DNA from: Bacteroidota bacterium
GTDB taxonomy: Bacteria; Bacteroidota; Ignavibacteria; Palsa-1295
NCBI GenBank assembly: GCA_021825235.1
Contig: JAKAIL010000003.1
Span: 1 to 41,887 of the forward strand
Reading direction: 5' to 3'
Length of the DNA: 41,887 bases
The translations under genes were made by a program, and so were the position numbers. Below, in pieces: positions 1 through 7,230 of the stretch; within the stretch, counting starts at the first letter, position 1; each line of letters starts with the position of its first letter. The notes beneath the pieces were generated by a model. It had not been told where the DNA came from. It made no database searches and saw nothing but the letters and a program-made list of their open reading frames with translations.

Positions 1-1
1 A

Positions 2-202
2 AATCTTTGGTTCGATGGCGAGGGTGATTTCCTCGAAGTAACTTTTTCGAACGCGCCGGGCTACATGGTGGAAACCGATAACGATGCCATCATGGCGCGT
101 GTGGATGGTGCCGGCAACGTGCTCGGCTTCTCCGTCATGGGTGTCAGCAAACTCGCGCGCGAAAAGCCGATCTCCATCGACCTGCACGCCCAAACGGCTT
201 GA
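2..202 (+). CDS. DUF2283 domain protein, 5' end cut by window edge
   Basis: An open frame runs from base 2 to a TGA at 200-202 and gives about 66 residues. The pattern (a start near LWFDGEGDFLEVTF, then an ETDNDAIMARVDGAGNVLGF stretch) fits the small DUF2283 family: a short strand, an acidic DxxxDxLxV-like segment, then a glycine-rich hairpin. Family members are about 60-75 residues, so only one or two N-terminal residues should be missing. DUF2283 has no established biochemical role and is often found beside toxin-antitoxin genes, as here. Identification rests on pattern recognition only. Confidence 0.7.
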   Translation, partial: NLWFDGEGDFLEVTFSNAPGYMVETDNDAIMARVDGAGNVLGFSVMGVSKLAREKPISIDLHAQTA

Positions 203-276
203 ATACGAAACGAGCAGCGAATCGCATCGTGCGGCGGCATGGGCACGAACTAATTGCGAGCGCCGTTGCTCAAAGT

Positions 277-495
277 ATGCAAACCTACGCTGTCGAATCC
301 GCGAATGTCAATCTTTCTGTGCTGCTAACTTTGGCCGAGAAGGGGGAAGAGGTTCTTCTTACGAAAAAAAATCGTCCCATCGCGAAACTTGTACCGGTCG
401 ATGACGATGAGGCGTATCGCCGCGAAGCGCAGGAGTTTATGGGGTTCCTGAAGGGGATGCGGCCGTTTGAACGAGAAGACGACGATCGGATATGA
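277..495 (+). CDS. Phd/YefM-type antitoxin of a VapBC-like pair
   Basis: A 72-residue protein beginning MQTYAVESANVNLSVLL. It has the Phd/YefM layout: an N-terminal strand and helix for DNA binding (residues 1-45, with the typical GEEVLLTKKNRPIAKLVP stretch at about 26-43) and an acidic, probably flexible C-terminal tail that would wrap the toxin. The frame is open further upstream to a possible ATG at 199, but that stretch has no family match and overlaps the preceding gene, so the ATG at 277 is preferred. Its stop overlaps the toxin start (ATGA, 492-495), the usual coupled arrangement. Antitoxins of this family normally repress their own promoter. Confidence 0.82.
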   Translation: MQTYAVESANVNLSVLLTLAEKGEEVLLTKKNRPIAKLVPVDDDEAYRREAQEFMGFLKGMRPFEREDDDRI

Positions 496-866
496 ACGTG
501 CTGGATTCCTCCGCGTGGATCGAATATTTCCGTGGTAGCTCTCTCGCTCCGATTTTCTTGCCGATTGTCAAGGAACGAAAGAGTCTGATTGTTCCTGCAA
601 TTGCCATCTATGAAGTACACAAATGGGCGTTGCTCGAAAAAGGAGAGGATGAAGCGTTAGCTGCGTAGAACCGAATGCTGAAAGGCAATGTGATCTTGCT
701 TGACTCTCAGCTTGCAACGGATGCGTCCCGCCTCTCCATCGAGCATAAACTTCCCATGGCCGATGCGATTATCTATGCAACCACGCTCGCCAACGCCGCC
801 GAAGTCTGGACGACGGACGGCCACTTCGAGGGATTGCCGAACGTGCGGTGCTTCGAAAAAAATTGA
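492..866 (+). pseudogene. vapC: VapC-like PIN-domain toxin interrupted by an in-frame amber codon
   Basis: One reading frame from ATG 492 to the TGA ending at 866 encodes a complete PIN-domain ribonuclease of about 124 codons, except for a TAG at 666-668. All four expected acidic positions are present on both sides of the stop: D in MNVLDSSAWIEYF, E in AIYEVHKW, D in MADAIIYATT and D in WTTDGHF. A single C-to-T change (CAG to TAG, glutamine) would explain the stop. The first half alone (58 residues) lacks half of the active site. An ATG at 675 could restart translation, but the product would lack the first two acidic residues. This is either a recently inactivated toxin or a base-call error; amber suppression is not indicated elsewhere in the window. 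Confidence 0.8.
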
Positions 867-997
867 AAATTGCGCGCCGCCCAAAATTATTTCGTATTTC
901 TGTAGTGGCAAACGGCGCAACTCTCGCAGGCACACGCGGGAAAGTAGAGCCGGCCTGAAAAACGAAAGGTGCATGCCGGAAGTTTTTTAAACACAAG

Positions 998-1034
998 CCC
1001 GTTTGCCAGGAAGCGAACGGGATTTTTTATTTTG
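998..1034 (+). terminator. Rho-independent terminator
   Basis: The arms CCCGTTTGC (998-1006) and GCGAACGGG (1013-1021) pair with one wobble around a six-base loop and are followed by ATTTTTTATTTTG. It lies about 130 bases after the broken vapC and would end that toxin-antitoxin transcript before the ankyrin gene. Confidence 0.75.
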
Positions 1035-1096
1035 TCTTTCGCAGCTTTTCGAGAAAATTTCGCAGCCTTTGAAGAACAGGAGGAAAGATACTTATC

Positions 1097-2047
1097 ATGA
1101 GAACTTTCTTTGCACTCATTACCATCCTAACGGTGCTCTTCGTATCGGAAACCATTCGCGCTCAAGGTTACAGAACGGAGGGCAAACCCGTGGTGCTTGC
1201 GGTCTGCCAAGAGGTTTGTGACGGGCAAGTTTCTCTCGATAGCATGAAGCGTCTATTGAGCACGGTTTCTGCTTCGCAGGTGTACGCTCCGGACACAACC
1301 TTTCACTACTACTATGATCAACCGACGGTTACCTACAGCGCGGATTCGAGAAATGGTGCCACTGCGGTGGAAATTGCGGTCGATTCGGGCGATTTTGTCC
1401 TGTTTCGATTGCTCGATTCAGTTGGCGGCGGTCAAGAGCGTGATCAACTAATGGCACCCGCATTGGGGCATGGTAATGTTGCCGTAGCAGAATTCCTCGC
1501 CGCACACGGAACCCGCCCGACTCCGGACGATCTTAGCGATTATCTGGCGGATAGGCGTTATGACACCCCCGAAGAACACCCAAGCCCTGGTAATCAGGAC
1601 AGCATGCTTGCCTTCTTTTTTTCAAATGGTATCGATCCGAACATGGAGGCAAGTGACGTCCTGTCCGATTTTAGTTGCTCCAGCTTTCTTAATATTGCTG
1701 CGGGAGTTCGTGACACTACCGCTGTTAGGTTCCTCCTTGCACACGGAGCAAAGGCTGATGGGTGTCCTAAATGCGCAGTGAGTGGAGGTTACCGCACTCC
1801 ACTTATCGAGGCCGTGGTAGCAGTCAACACGTATGGGGAGCAAAGGGGCTTCATTCCCCCAGGCGAACTTGGGGTCGTAAAGTTGTTGGTTGAGGCCGGG
1901 GCCAATGTGAACCAGACCGATGGAGGCTACTCTGTATTGTACTACGCAAAAGGACAGGCGAGTGGGTATGAAGGCGATGCGCCAGATGTGATTTATGAAG
2001 TAATTCAGTACCTTAAATCCAAGGGAGCCCTTGACCTTCACCAGTGA
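1097..2047 (+). CDS. Secreted ankyrin-repeat protein
   Basis: A 316-residue protein with a clear Sec signal peptide (MRTFFALITILTVLFVSETI, cleavage probably after the RAQ at 22-24). The start is supported by AGGAGG at 1078-1083, a strong Shine-Dalgarno for this window. The mature part has degenerate ankyrin repeats: GATAVEIAVDSGDFVLFRLL (about 93-112), GHGNVAVAEFLAAHGTRP, LNIAAGVRDTTAVRFLLAHG, TPLIEAVVAV and GVVKLLVEAGANVNQTDGG near the C-terminus. Ankyrin repeats bind proteins; the partner cannot be read from the sequence. The protein is presumably periplasmic. The gene stands alone between a terminator and an unrelated unknown gene. Confidence 0.82.
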   Translation: MRTFFALITILTVLFVSETIRAQGYRTEGKPVVLAVCQEVCDGQVSLDSMKRLLSTVSASQVYAPDTTFHYYYDQPTVTYSADSRNGATAVEIAVDSGDFVLFRLLDSVGGGQERDQLMAPALGHGNVAVAEFLAAHGTRPTPDDLSDYLADRRYDTPEEHPSPGNQDSMLAFFFSNGIDPNMEASDVLSDFSCSSFLNIAAGVRDTTAVRFLLAHGAKADGCPKCAVSGGYRTPLIEAVVAVNTYGEQRGFIPPGELGVVKLLVEAGANVNQTDGGYSVLYYAKGQASGYEGDAPDVIYEVIQYLKSKGALDLHQ

Positions 2048-2093
2048 TCATTGGGGCGGACGAGCTTTTTTGTAAACGTGAAAGGAACTAAGC

Positions 2094-2633
2094 ATGTACG
2101 GCATTTATCGAAACAACCTGTTGATGAAAGAACTCGGGATTGTCAATCTCAATGGGGAACCATTTAAGAAGACCTTCGAGGGGAAGGGCCTGAAACCTGC
2201 TGAGCTACCGGTTCTATGGCAGTTTGCGCTTGACGAGTACCTAAAATATGGGTACAAACTGGCGTCGGAAGGGCTGGATTTCGCCATTCTTAATCATCAG
2301 AAGGAGAGCCCGACCTGGGGAAAGCCGTCAGCGGCGGATATTCTTTTGCTGAAAGGCGGAAAGGTCGCCAGCTATTTTGACGAGGTGGGGAACCATAAGT
2401 GGAGCGTTGTAAAGTTGGAGCTTGCAGAAGCATTCCGAAAAGATCGGGAACTGAATTCGGATGAAGCGGGAAAGTTCGTTCTTCCATTCGACTTACCGGA
2501 ACGAATTCCCAACCCGCAGCGATTGGTGGAATTTTATTATCTTCGCGAGGAGTGGTCAACCCCGGGGCCGCTATCGCCTGCAATGATTTACGACGATGTG
2601 AGCGAACACTTCGGGCTTCGTACCGGCGCATAG
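2094..2633 (+). CDS. Hypothetical protein, 179 residues
   Basis: I do not recognise a family. The start MYGIYRNNLLMKELGIVNLN is preceded by AAAGGAACTAAGC, an acceptable ribosome-binding site. There is no signal peptide or membrane segment. The protein is soluble, rich in aromatic residues and mixed in charge, with helices predicted by eye around 40-60 (LPVLWQFALDEYLKYGYKLA) and 105-125. The gene lies 46 bases after the ankyrin gene on the same strand and may be co-transcribed with it. Codon use looks like that of its neighbours, so it is probably a real gene. Confidence 0.6.
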   Translation: MYGIYRNNLLMKELGIVNLNGEPFKKTFEGKGLKPAELPVLWQFALDEYLKYGYKLASEGLDFAILNHQKESPTWGKPSAADILLLKGGKVASYFDEVGNHKWSVVKLELAEAFRKDRELNSDEAGKFVLPFDLPERIPNPQRLVEFYYLREEWSTPGPLSPAMIYDDVSEHFGLRTGA

Positions 2634-2708
2634 CCGCGTATGGTTCGTTACTTTTGAAAAACGCAACTATTTCATCCATTTACTTTGAATCACATTAGGG
2701 GGACATCC

Positions 2709-3317
2709 ATGTTTTCACGGCCTGGGAACGAAAATGTGAGCGCACGAATTTCATTAGCTCTGAGGGCGCTGATTTTGGTTTTTGCAGTCCTGGCATTTTG
2801 CGACATTGCTTATTCTCAACCTTCGAATGATACTGCATCTCAGCCATTCACCCATCAGGATGTCATGGCGATGCAAAAGATTTATAATCAATTTAAGAAG
2901 GAAAGCATAGAACACAAAAGAATGGAAGAAAAATACAGGACGAACGCTCCATTCACGGATCTGGAAGATCGACTCGTAAACAATGACACTACATTACTGT
3001 TTAGAATAGAAAGTGACTTAATAAGCGAAACGAACTCCGGAAACCGCGGCCACATTGCGCTTTCTACTATCTACGGCGAGAGGAGCATGGCAGTCATCTT
3101 ATCAGATGATTTTGATAGCCCTAATTTTCAAGACATCCTACGTTCCTACGGTGCATCTAAGGGCGACTGGCTAATTATTAGTGGTGGCTTTCAAAGTTAC
3201 TTGGGCCACATCGGAGCTAACGGTGTTGCCTATACAAATGGTAACGGTAGGGTTAAGAATATACCAATCTTCAATGTTCGGGACATACATTATTACGAAG
3301 AAGAGCCCGGAGATTAA
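2709..3317 (+). CDS. Hypothetical exported protein
   Basis: A 202-residue product. The ATG at 2709 is chosen because AGGGGG at 2696-2701 sits at a good distance and because it leads into a signal-like segment at about 17-37 (LRALILVFAVLAFCDIAYSQ). The frame is open back to 2685, but that adds only a poor N-terminus. The mature part has a charged helical stretch (MQKIYNQFKKESIEHKRMEE, about 53-72) followed by an apparently alpha/beta region ending in an acidic tail. The middle of the gene is noticeably richer in A and T than the genes around it, which may indicate later acquisition. Family and function were not recognised. Confidence 0.6.
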   Translation: MFSRPGNENVSARISLALRALILVFAVLAFCDIAYSQPSNDTASQPFTHQDVMAMQKIYNQFKKESIEHKRMEEKYRTNAPFTDLEDRLVNNDTTLLFRIESDLISETNSGNRGHIALSTIYGERSMAVILSDDFDSPNFQDILRSYGASKGDWLIISGGFQSYLGHIGANGVAYTNGNGRVKNIPIFNVRDIHYYEEEPGD

Positions 3318-3339
3318 CCATCGCTCTGCGTGGGGGCCT

Positions 3340-3497
3340 TTAACCCTCCCATCCCCGCTGCCCGCCGCGGCACGAAGCGCGGTGGCCATTATCTGAACTG
3401 GGATGCGTGGGATTTTCGGGATGGGTGGGATGCGTTCCCAAAAATCTTTTCCATCCCATAAGCTTGTCCTGAGCTCGCCGAAGGATCCCAGTTCAGA
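3340..3497. repeat. Intergenic composite repeat, copy 1
   Basis: It begins with TTAACCCTCCCATCCCCGCT and a CCGCGG/CACGAAGCGCGG segment. It then carries TCTGAACTGGGAT (3392-3404) and its exact inverse ATCCCAGTTCAGA (3485-3497). Between the arms lies AGCTTGTCCTGAGCTCGCCG, which interrupts what is otherwise the same layout as the second copy at 4089-4226. No gene is seen between 3318 and 3622; this repeat and the following hairpin fill it. Confidence 0.8.
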
Positions 3498-3499
3498 CG

Positions 3500-3553
3500 G
3501 TGTGGCGCATGCTTCAGCTTGCGTCAAGGCCCAAGCTAAAGCATTGGCCACAC
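3500..3553. repeat. AGCTTG...CAAGCT hairpin repeat, copy 1
   Basis: The arms 3500-3521 and 3532-3553 pair over 22 bases with three mismatches; the core is AGCTTGCGTCAAGGCCCAAG. A related shorter copy is at 6512-6538. It is probably a dispersed palindromic repeat rather than a terminator, as no T-run follows. Confidence 0.65.
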
Positions 3554-3622
3554 CCAAGCTAACCCCCCTGCCCGCCGCGCCGGGCGCGGCACGAAGCGCG
3601 GCGGCTGCGCGTTCCAATTTTC

Positions 3623-3820
3623 ATGCAGAGCTACGTCATAACACCCCAAAACGCCATTGAGCAACAGCAGCTTGCTCAGTTTCTCACGCAGTCTCATATT
3701 CCGGCAAAAGTGTTGACGGATGAAGAGAAAGAAGACATCGGAATGCTCCTTTTGATGTCGGAAGTGGATGTGAACGACACCGTTTCGGAAGAAGAGGTCC
3801 GTAAGATACTCCGTTCGTGA
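3623..3820 (+). CDS. Small antitoxin-like protein upstream of RelE-type toxin
   Basis: A 65-residue, acidic protein (MQSYVITPQNAIEQQQLAQF at the start, ending SEEEVRKILRS). Size, charge, position and the four-base overlap (GTGA, 3817-3820) with the toxin gene match the short partner antitoxins of RelE/ParE toxins, in which an N-terminal strand is followed by helices that block the toxin. I do not see a recognisable DNA-binding domain, so autoregulation cannot be claimed. The assignment depends mostly on context. Confidence 0.65.
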   Translation: MQSYVITPQNAIEQQQLAQFLTQSHIPAKVLTDEEKEDIGMLLLMSEVDVNDTVSEEEVRKILRS

Positions 3821-4086
3821 AGCTCGTACTTACCTCCCGATTTGCGAAAGACCTTCGGTCAATTCGTGATGTTTCGGTCAAGGCCGATGTCAATTCCGCG
3901 CTCGATAAGATGAAAGCTGCAAAGCGGTTAGAGGACCTTGGTGATGTAGTGAAGATGAAGGGCGCGAAAAACGCATTCCGAATGCGGGTAGGCGAATATC
4001 GGATTGGGTTTTATCTCGATGGCGACACAATTACTCTCGGCCGCTTCGCAAATCGAGAGGATATTTATCGGTTGTTCCCCTCGTGA
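3817..4086 (+). CDS. RelE/ParE-family toxin
   Basis: An 89-residue basic protein starting at a GTG that overlaps the antitoxin stop. It has the RelE/ParE fold signature: N-terminal MKLVLTSRFAKDLRSI helix, a hydrophobic/charged middle (DVVKMKGAKNAFRMRVGEYR) and the RIGFYLDGDTITLGRFANRE beta-hairpin region near the end. The KMKGAKNAFRMRVGEYRIGF block is the most diagnostic part. Family members cleave ribosome-bound mRNA or poison gyrase; the sequence alone does not say which. The cassette is bracketed by two copies of the same intergenic repeat. Confidence 0.82.
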   Translation: MKLVLTSRFAKDLRSIRDVSVKADVNSALDKMKAAKRLEDLGDVVKMKGAKNAFRMRVGEYRIGFYLDGDTITLGRFANREDIYRLFPS

Positions 4087-4088
4087 CG

Positions 4089-4226
4089 TTAACCCTCCCA
4101 TCCCCGCTGCCCACCGCGGCGGGCGCGGCACGAAGCGCGGCAGCATTGTCTGAACTGGGATGCGCGGGATTTGAGGGATGAGTTCCCGGAAATCTATTCC
4201 ATCCCATGAATCCCAGTTCAGACAAT
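4089..4226. repeat. Intergenic composite repeat, copy 2, with 17-base inverted arms
   Basis: It opens with TTAACCCTCCCATCCCCGCT as in copy 1. The arms ATTGTCTGAACTGGGAT (4145-4161) and ATCCCAGTTCAGACAAT (4210-4226) are exact inverses over 17 bases. It lies between the convergent RelE-type toxin gene and the DEAD-box helicase, so the hairpin could also help end both transcripts, though there is no T-run. Confidence 0.8.
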
Positions 4227-4245
4227 GCCCAGATCTCGCGCTTTC

Positions 4246-5580
4246 TTAATTCCTCCGTCGCCGCCGGTTCCATCTGCGGTTGCCGGATTTCTTTTTCGGT
4301 GCCTCGCTTTGATTGGCGTGATGTTGCGGTCGTGGTGAACTGCTTGCGTGGCTGTGCTTTGGCCGATCGTTGCGCGCCTGAGCATCGCGAGGATGCTCGC
4401 GCCGCTCAAGTTTTTGATGTGGTCTCGGTGATTCGGCGTGGCGTGACTCTGGTTTGCCGAGATTGTGGTGTTCGACTGGGATCCGGACGCCGGTCAGTTT
4501 TTCGATGTCCTTGATAAAGGCCTTCTCGTCCGGCGCGCAGAAGGAGATGGCGATGCCATTGGCTCCGGCACGGCCGGTGCGACCAATGCGGTGGACGTAC
4601 GTCTCTGGAATATTTGGGATCTCGTAATTAAAGACGTATTCCAGATTGTCGATGTCGATGCCGCGTGCGGCGATATCGGTCGCGACGAGCACGCGAATCT
4701 TGCCGGTCTTGAAATTCGTCAGCGATTTTTGCCGCCGGTTTTGCGCTTTGTTCCCATGGATCGCTTCGGCTGAGATGCCATGCTGCTCGAGCGTCCTTGC
4801 CACAACGTCCGCGCCACGCTTTGTGCGCGTAAAAACCAGCGCTGAAGTAATTCGCGGATCATCAAGTAATTGCCTTAGCAGTTCTGATTTCTGGGACTTG
4901 TCAACGTAATATAGCTTCTGCTGAATAAGATCGACGGTTGTTGCAGGCGGTGTGACCGCAACTTTGACCGGTTGATACAGGATATTCTGCGATAGCTTCA
5001 CGATCGCTGGCGGCATCGTGGCGGAGAAGAAGAGAGATTGCCGCTCCTCAGGAAGTTCTGCGATGATGTCCTGCACATCGTGCACGAATCCCATGTCGAG
5101 CATGCGATCGGCTTCATCGAGCACGAGGATCTCGATGTGCCGCAGATCGACATATCCCTGGTCCATCAGATCGAGCAGCCGGCCTGGCGTGGCAACGATG
5201 ATATCGACACCGCGCCGGAGCGCTGCTGTCTGCGCGCCCTGCCCAACGCCACCAAAAATGACGGTGTTCGAAAGACGAACATGCCGGCCGTAGGCCTGGA
5301 AGCTTTCCTGTATCTGCACGGCGAGTTCACGCGTCGGCGTCAGAATGAGGCAGCGAATGTGCTTGTGTTTGCCGGACGGCTTGTGCTCGGAAAGAATTTG
5401 CAGAATAGGCACCGCGAACGCAACGGTCTTTCCGGTTCCCGTCTGCGCAATGCCGAGCAGATCGCTGCCATCGAGCACGATCGGAATGGCCCGCTGTTGA
5501 ATGGGGGTAGGCGTGCGATAGCCCTCTTCATGCAACGCACGAAGAAGAGGTTCGATGATACCGAGGTCGTTAAATAGCAT
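4246..5580 (-). CDS. rhlE: RhlE-like DEAD-box ATP-dependent RNA helicase
   Basis: A 444-residue helicase that unwinds RNA using ATP, probably in ribosome assembly or RNA turnover. The motifs appear in order: Q motif (YRTPTPIQQRAIP, about 21-33), motif I AQTGTGKT (45-52), Ia PTRELAVQ (82-89), II DEAD (155-158), III SAT (186-188), V ATDIAARGIDI and VI HRIGRTGRAG. The C-terminal tail of about 75 residues is rich in Arg, Lys, His and Pro, as in RhlE/DeaD proteins, and probably binds RNA. The start at 5580 (MLFNDLGIIEPLL) matches the family; the frame is open to an ATG at 5631, which would add an atypical extension. Confidence 0.92.
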   Translation of the reverse strand: MLFNDLGIIEPLLRALHEEGYRTPTPIQQRAIPIVLDGSDLLGIAQTGTGKTVAFAVPILQILSEHKPSGKHKHIRCLILTPTRELAVQIQESFQAYGRHVRLSNTVIFGGVGQGAQTAALRRGVDIIVATPGRLLDLMDQGYVDLRHIEILVLDEADRMLDMGFVHDVQDIIAELPEERQSLFFSATMPPAIVKLSQNILYQPVKVAVTPPATTVDLIQQKLYYVDKSQKSELLRQLLDDPRITSALVFTRTKRGADVVARTLEQHGISAEAIHGNKAQNRRQKSLTNFKTGKIRVLVATDIAARGIDIDNLEYVFNYEIPNIPETYVHRIGRTGRAGANGIAISFCAPDEKAFIKDIEKLTGVRIPVEHHNLGKPESRHAESPRPHQKLERREHPRDAQARNDRPKHSHASSSPRPQHHANQSEAPKKKSGNRRWNRRRRRN

Positions 5581-5702
5581 ATAGGCGGAAATGGAAATAA
5601 ACAGGCGTCCAGCCACAGAACAATGTGGCATCAGGAAACATCAGCGCCCTGTTATGTAAGCGTAATAGTCTCCTCGAATGTACGACATACGTGAATCTCC
5701 GA

Positions 5703-6446
5703 TTAATTGATAATCTCTCGCTCACTCTTTGCAAGCCGTTCTCGAAAAGCTTGTAGCTCTTCCGGCGATTGCCGCATCCAATCCGTAACCTCGCCAATGA
5801 TCTTGAGCGGTGCCGCGCTGCGATAGGAGCGTGTCAGGTTCCCAGGAAATTTCTTGTCGGTGACGTTGGGGTCGTTTTCAAAACTTCCGGTCGGTTCAAC
5901 GATATAGACGCGCTCGCGTCCCTCGCCTTTTGCCAGGTGCGCGGCAAGCCCCGCGCCATGCAGCATGGCTGTGAAATAAATGTGGTTCATCACGACGTCC
6001 GTTTTGTAATTGGACGTGCCCCCGGCCGTCAGAAGTTCGCCTACCTGTAGATCCGCTTTCGTTCCGTGGTAGAACGGGCCGGGGTCCGAGAGCTTATCCT
6101 TGGAGGAAGCCGCTAATTTATAGTTCCGATTGGCCCGATCAAGGTCGTTCAGCTTCTCATAACACTCTGCAATATTTTCATAGAGAACTGGGAAGGCTGC
6201 AGCGACAGTGACGTCATTTATTTTTAACGCAAATTGCAAAGCCGTTTCGAACCACTGTAACTTGGTGGCAATATCCGTTTCGTGCCGGGCAAGAGCATGA
6301 GCAGCGATAAATTTTTCGAGATCGTTCGTTGCATCTCGCCAGGCCTGAAGAAATATTCCGCCGGCCTCTTCCGTTTTTCCGGCTTCTTCCAACGCCATCC
6401 CTTGAATACAGAGCTTTACGACATGGTTATTTGGGCTGAATTCCAT
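5703..6446 (-). CDS. arr: Rifampin ADP-ribosyltransferase (Arr) with helical N-terminal domain
   Basis: A 247-residue protein. Residues about 122-247 match Arr, which transfers ADP-ribose from NAD+ to rifamycins and inactivates them. Visible signatures are FYHGTKADL (His127), HIYFTA (Tyr157), GEGRERVYIVEPTGSFENDP (175-194) and the DKKFPGNLTRSYRS stretch, then the LKIIGEVTDW ending. The corresponding His, Tyr and Asp positions are the family's catalytic residues. Residues 1-115 are not part of classical Arr, which is about 140 residues. They look like helix-turn-helix TPR-type repeats (for example VLYENIAECYEKLNDLDRAN at 87-106). The extension suggests a protein partner or a different natural substrate. 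It is a single gene, and whether it gives rifampin resistance here is unknown. Confidence 0.88.
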   Translation of the reverse strand: MEFSPNNHVVKLCIQGMALEEAGKTEEAGGIFLQAWRDATNDLEKFIAAHALARHETDIATKLQWFETALQFALKINDVTVAAAFPVLYENIAECYEKLNDLDRANRNYKLAASSKDKLSDPGPFYHGTKADLQVGELLTAGGTSNYKTDVVMNHIYFTAMLHGAGLAAHLAKGEGRERVYIVEPTGSFENDPNVTDKKFPGNLTRSYRSAAPLKIIGEVTDWMRQSPEELQAFRERLAKSEREIIN

Positions 6447-6511
6447 TTGCTGATTATTCCGACCTTGGGATTTGTTCGAACACCACTGCTGACTGAATCA
6501 ATGCGACTATC

Positions 6512-6538
6512 AGCTTGCGTCAGACCCAAGCTAAAGTA
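6512..6538. repeat. AGCTTG...CAAGCT hairpin repeat, copy 2
   Basis: The core AGCTTGCGTCAGACCCAAGCT repeats the core of the 3500-3553 element with one internal difference and a one-base length change. It lies between the divergent arr and lipoprotein genes. Confidence 0.55.
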
Positions 6539-6604
6539 TGGGTCACCGCTGATGAGTACAGGTTGTCACCCACTCGGTACGAATAATGAGGCAAATCCGA
6601 GGAT

Positions 6605-7147
6605 ATGGCAGGAATAGGGTTCCGATTCTGGATTATCTGTGCTCTTTTGATTCTTTTCGGTTGCGCCTCGAAAGAAGATGCTCCGATGAAGGCAACGGCT
6701 GAGTCCGCGCCGGAGGCTACCACTGCAGCAACTTCCGGCGTGCTCTCGGCGACAATAGGCGGGACTGCCTGGCAGGCGACGCCAGTCTCGAGCGAAGATA
6801 ATGATGACGCAATTGCAAGCGTCGATGCAAAGAGCGGATTGGTTACGATCCGTGGGACGCGAAATTCCGGGAGCGGACCTGAACTGGTCGAGATTACCCT
6901 CGAGTCTTCGCATCCAGGGACGTACAAGCTGTTTCCGGAATTCGGTCATTTGCAGACCGCGATCTATAGCATCGGCACGGACACATCGCAAGTCTATTTC
7001 ATTCAGGAGAAGCAATCCGGCGAAGCGATGATTTCGCAATCGGATGGCCGCCGCTTATCCGGCACATTTTCTTTCGATGCACGCAATACACAGGGCAAGG
7101 ACATTCGTGTCTCGAATGGGAAATTCGATGTAACGATAAAACAATAA
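6605..7147 (+). CDS. Lipoprotein, DUF6252-like
   Basis: A 180-residue lipoprotein: hydrophobic segment FRFWIICALLILFGC with a lipobox LFGC (Cys20), followed by a low-complexity Ala/Thr/Glu linker and a beta-rich domain starting LSATIGGTAWQA at about 48. That opening, and the closing LSGTFSFDARN and SNGKFDV strands, resemble the DUF6252 lipoproteins common in Bacteroidota (inference from pattern). Likely anchored in the periplasmic leaflet. No enzymatic motif is seen. Confidence 0.7.
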   Translation: MAGIGFRFWIICALLILFGCASKEDAPMKATAESAPEATTAATSGVLSATIGGTAWQATPVSSEDNDDAIASVDAKSGLVTIRGTRNSGSGPELVEITLESSHPGTYKLFPEFGHLQTAIYSIGTDTSQVYFIQEKQSGEAMISQSDGRRLSGTFSFDARNTQGKDIRVSNGKFDVTIKQ

Positions 7148-7230
7148 ACACTCGCTCATAAGGTTCTTGCTTCCGGCACTTACATTCTGAACAGACGTAC
7201 CTCTGCCGCTGTTGCTATAGCTCGCAGCTC

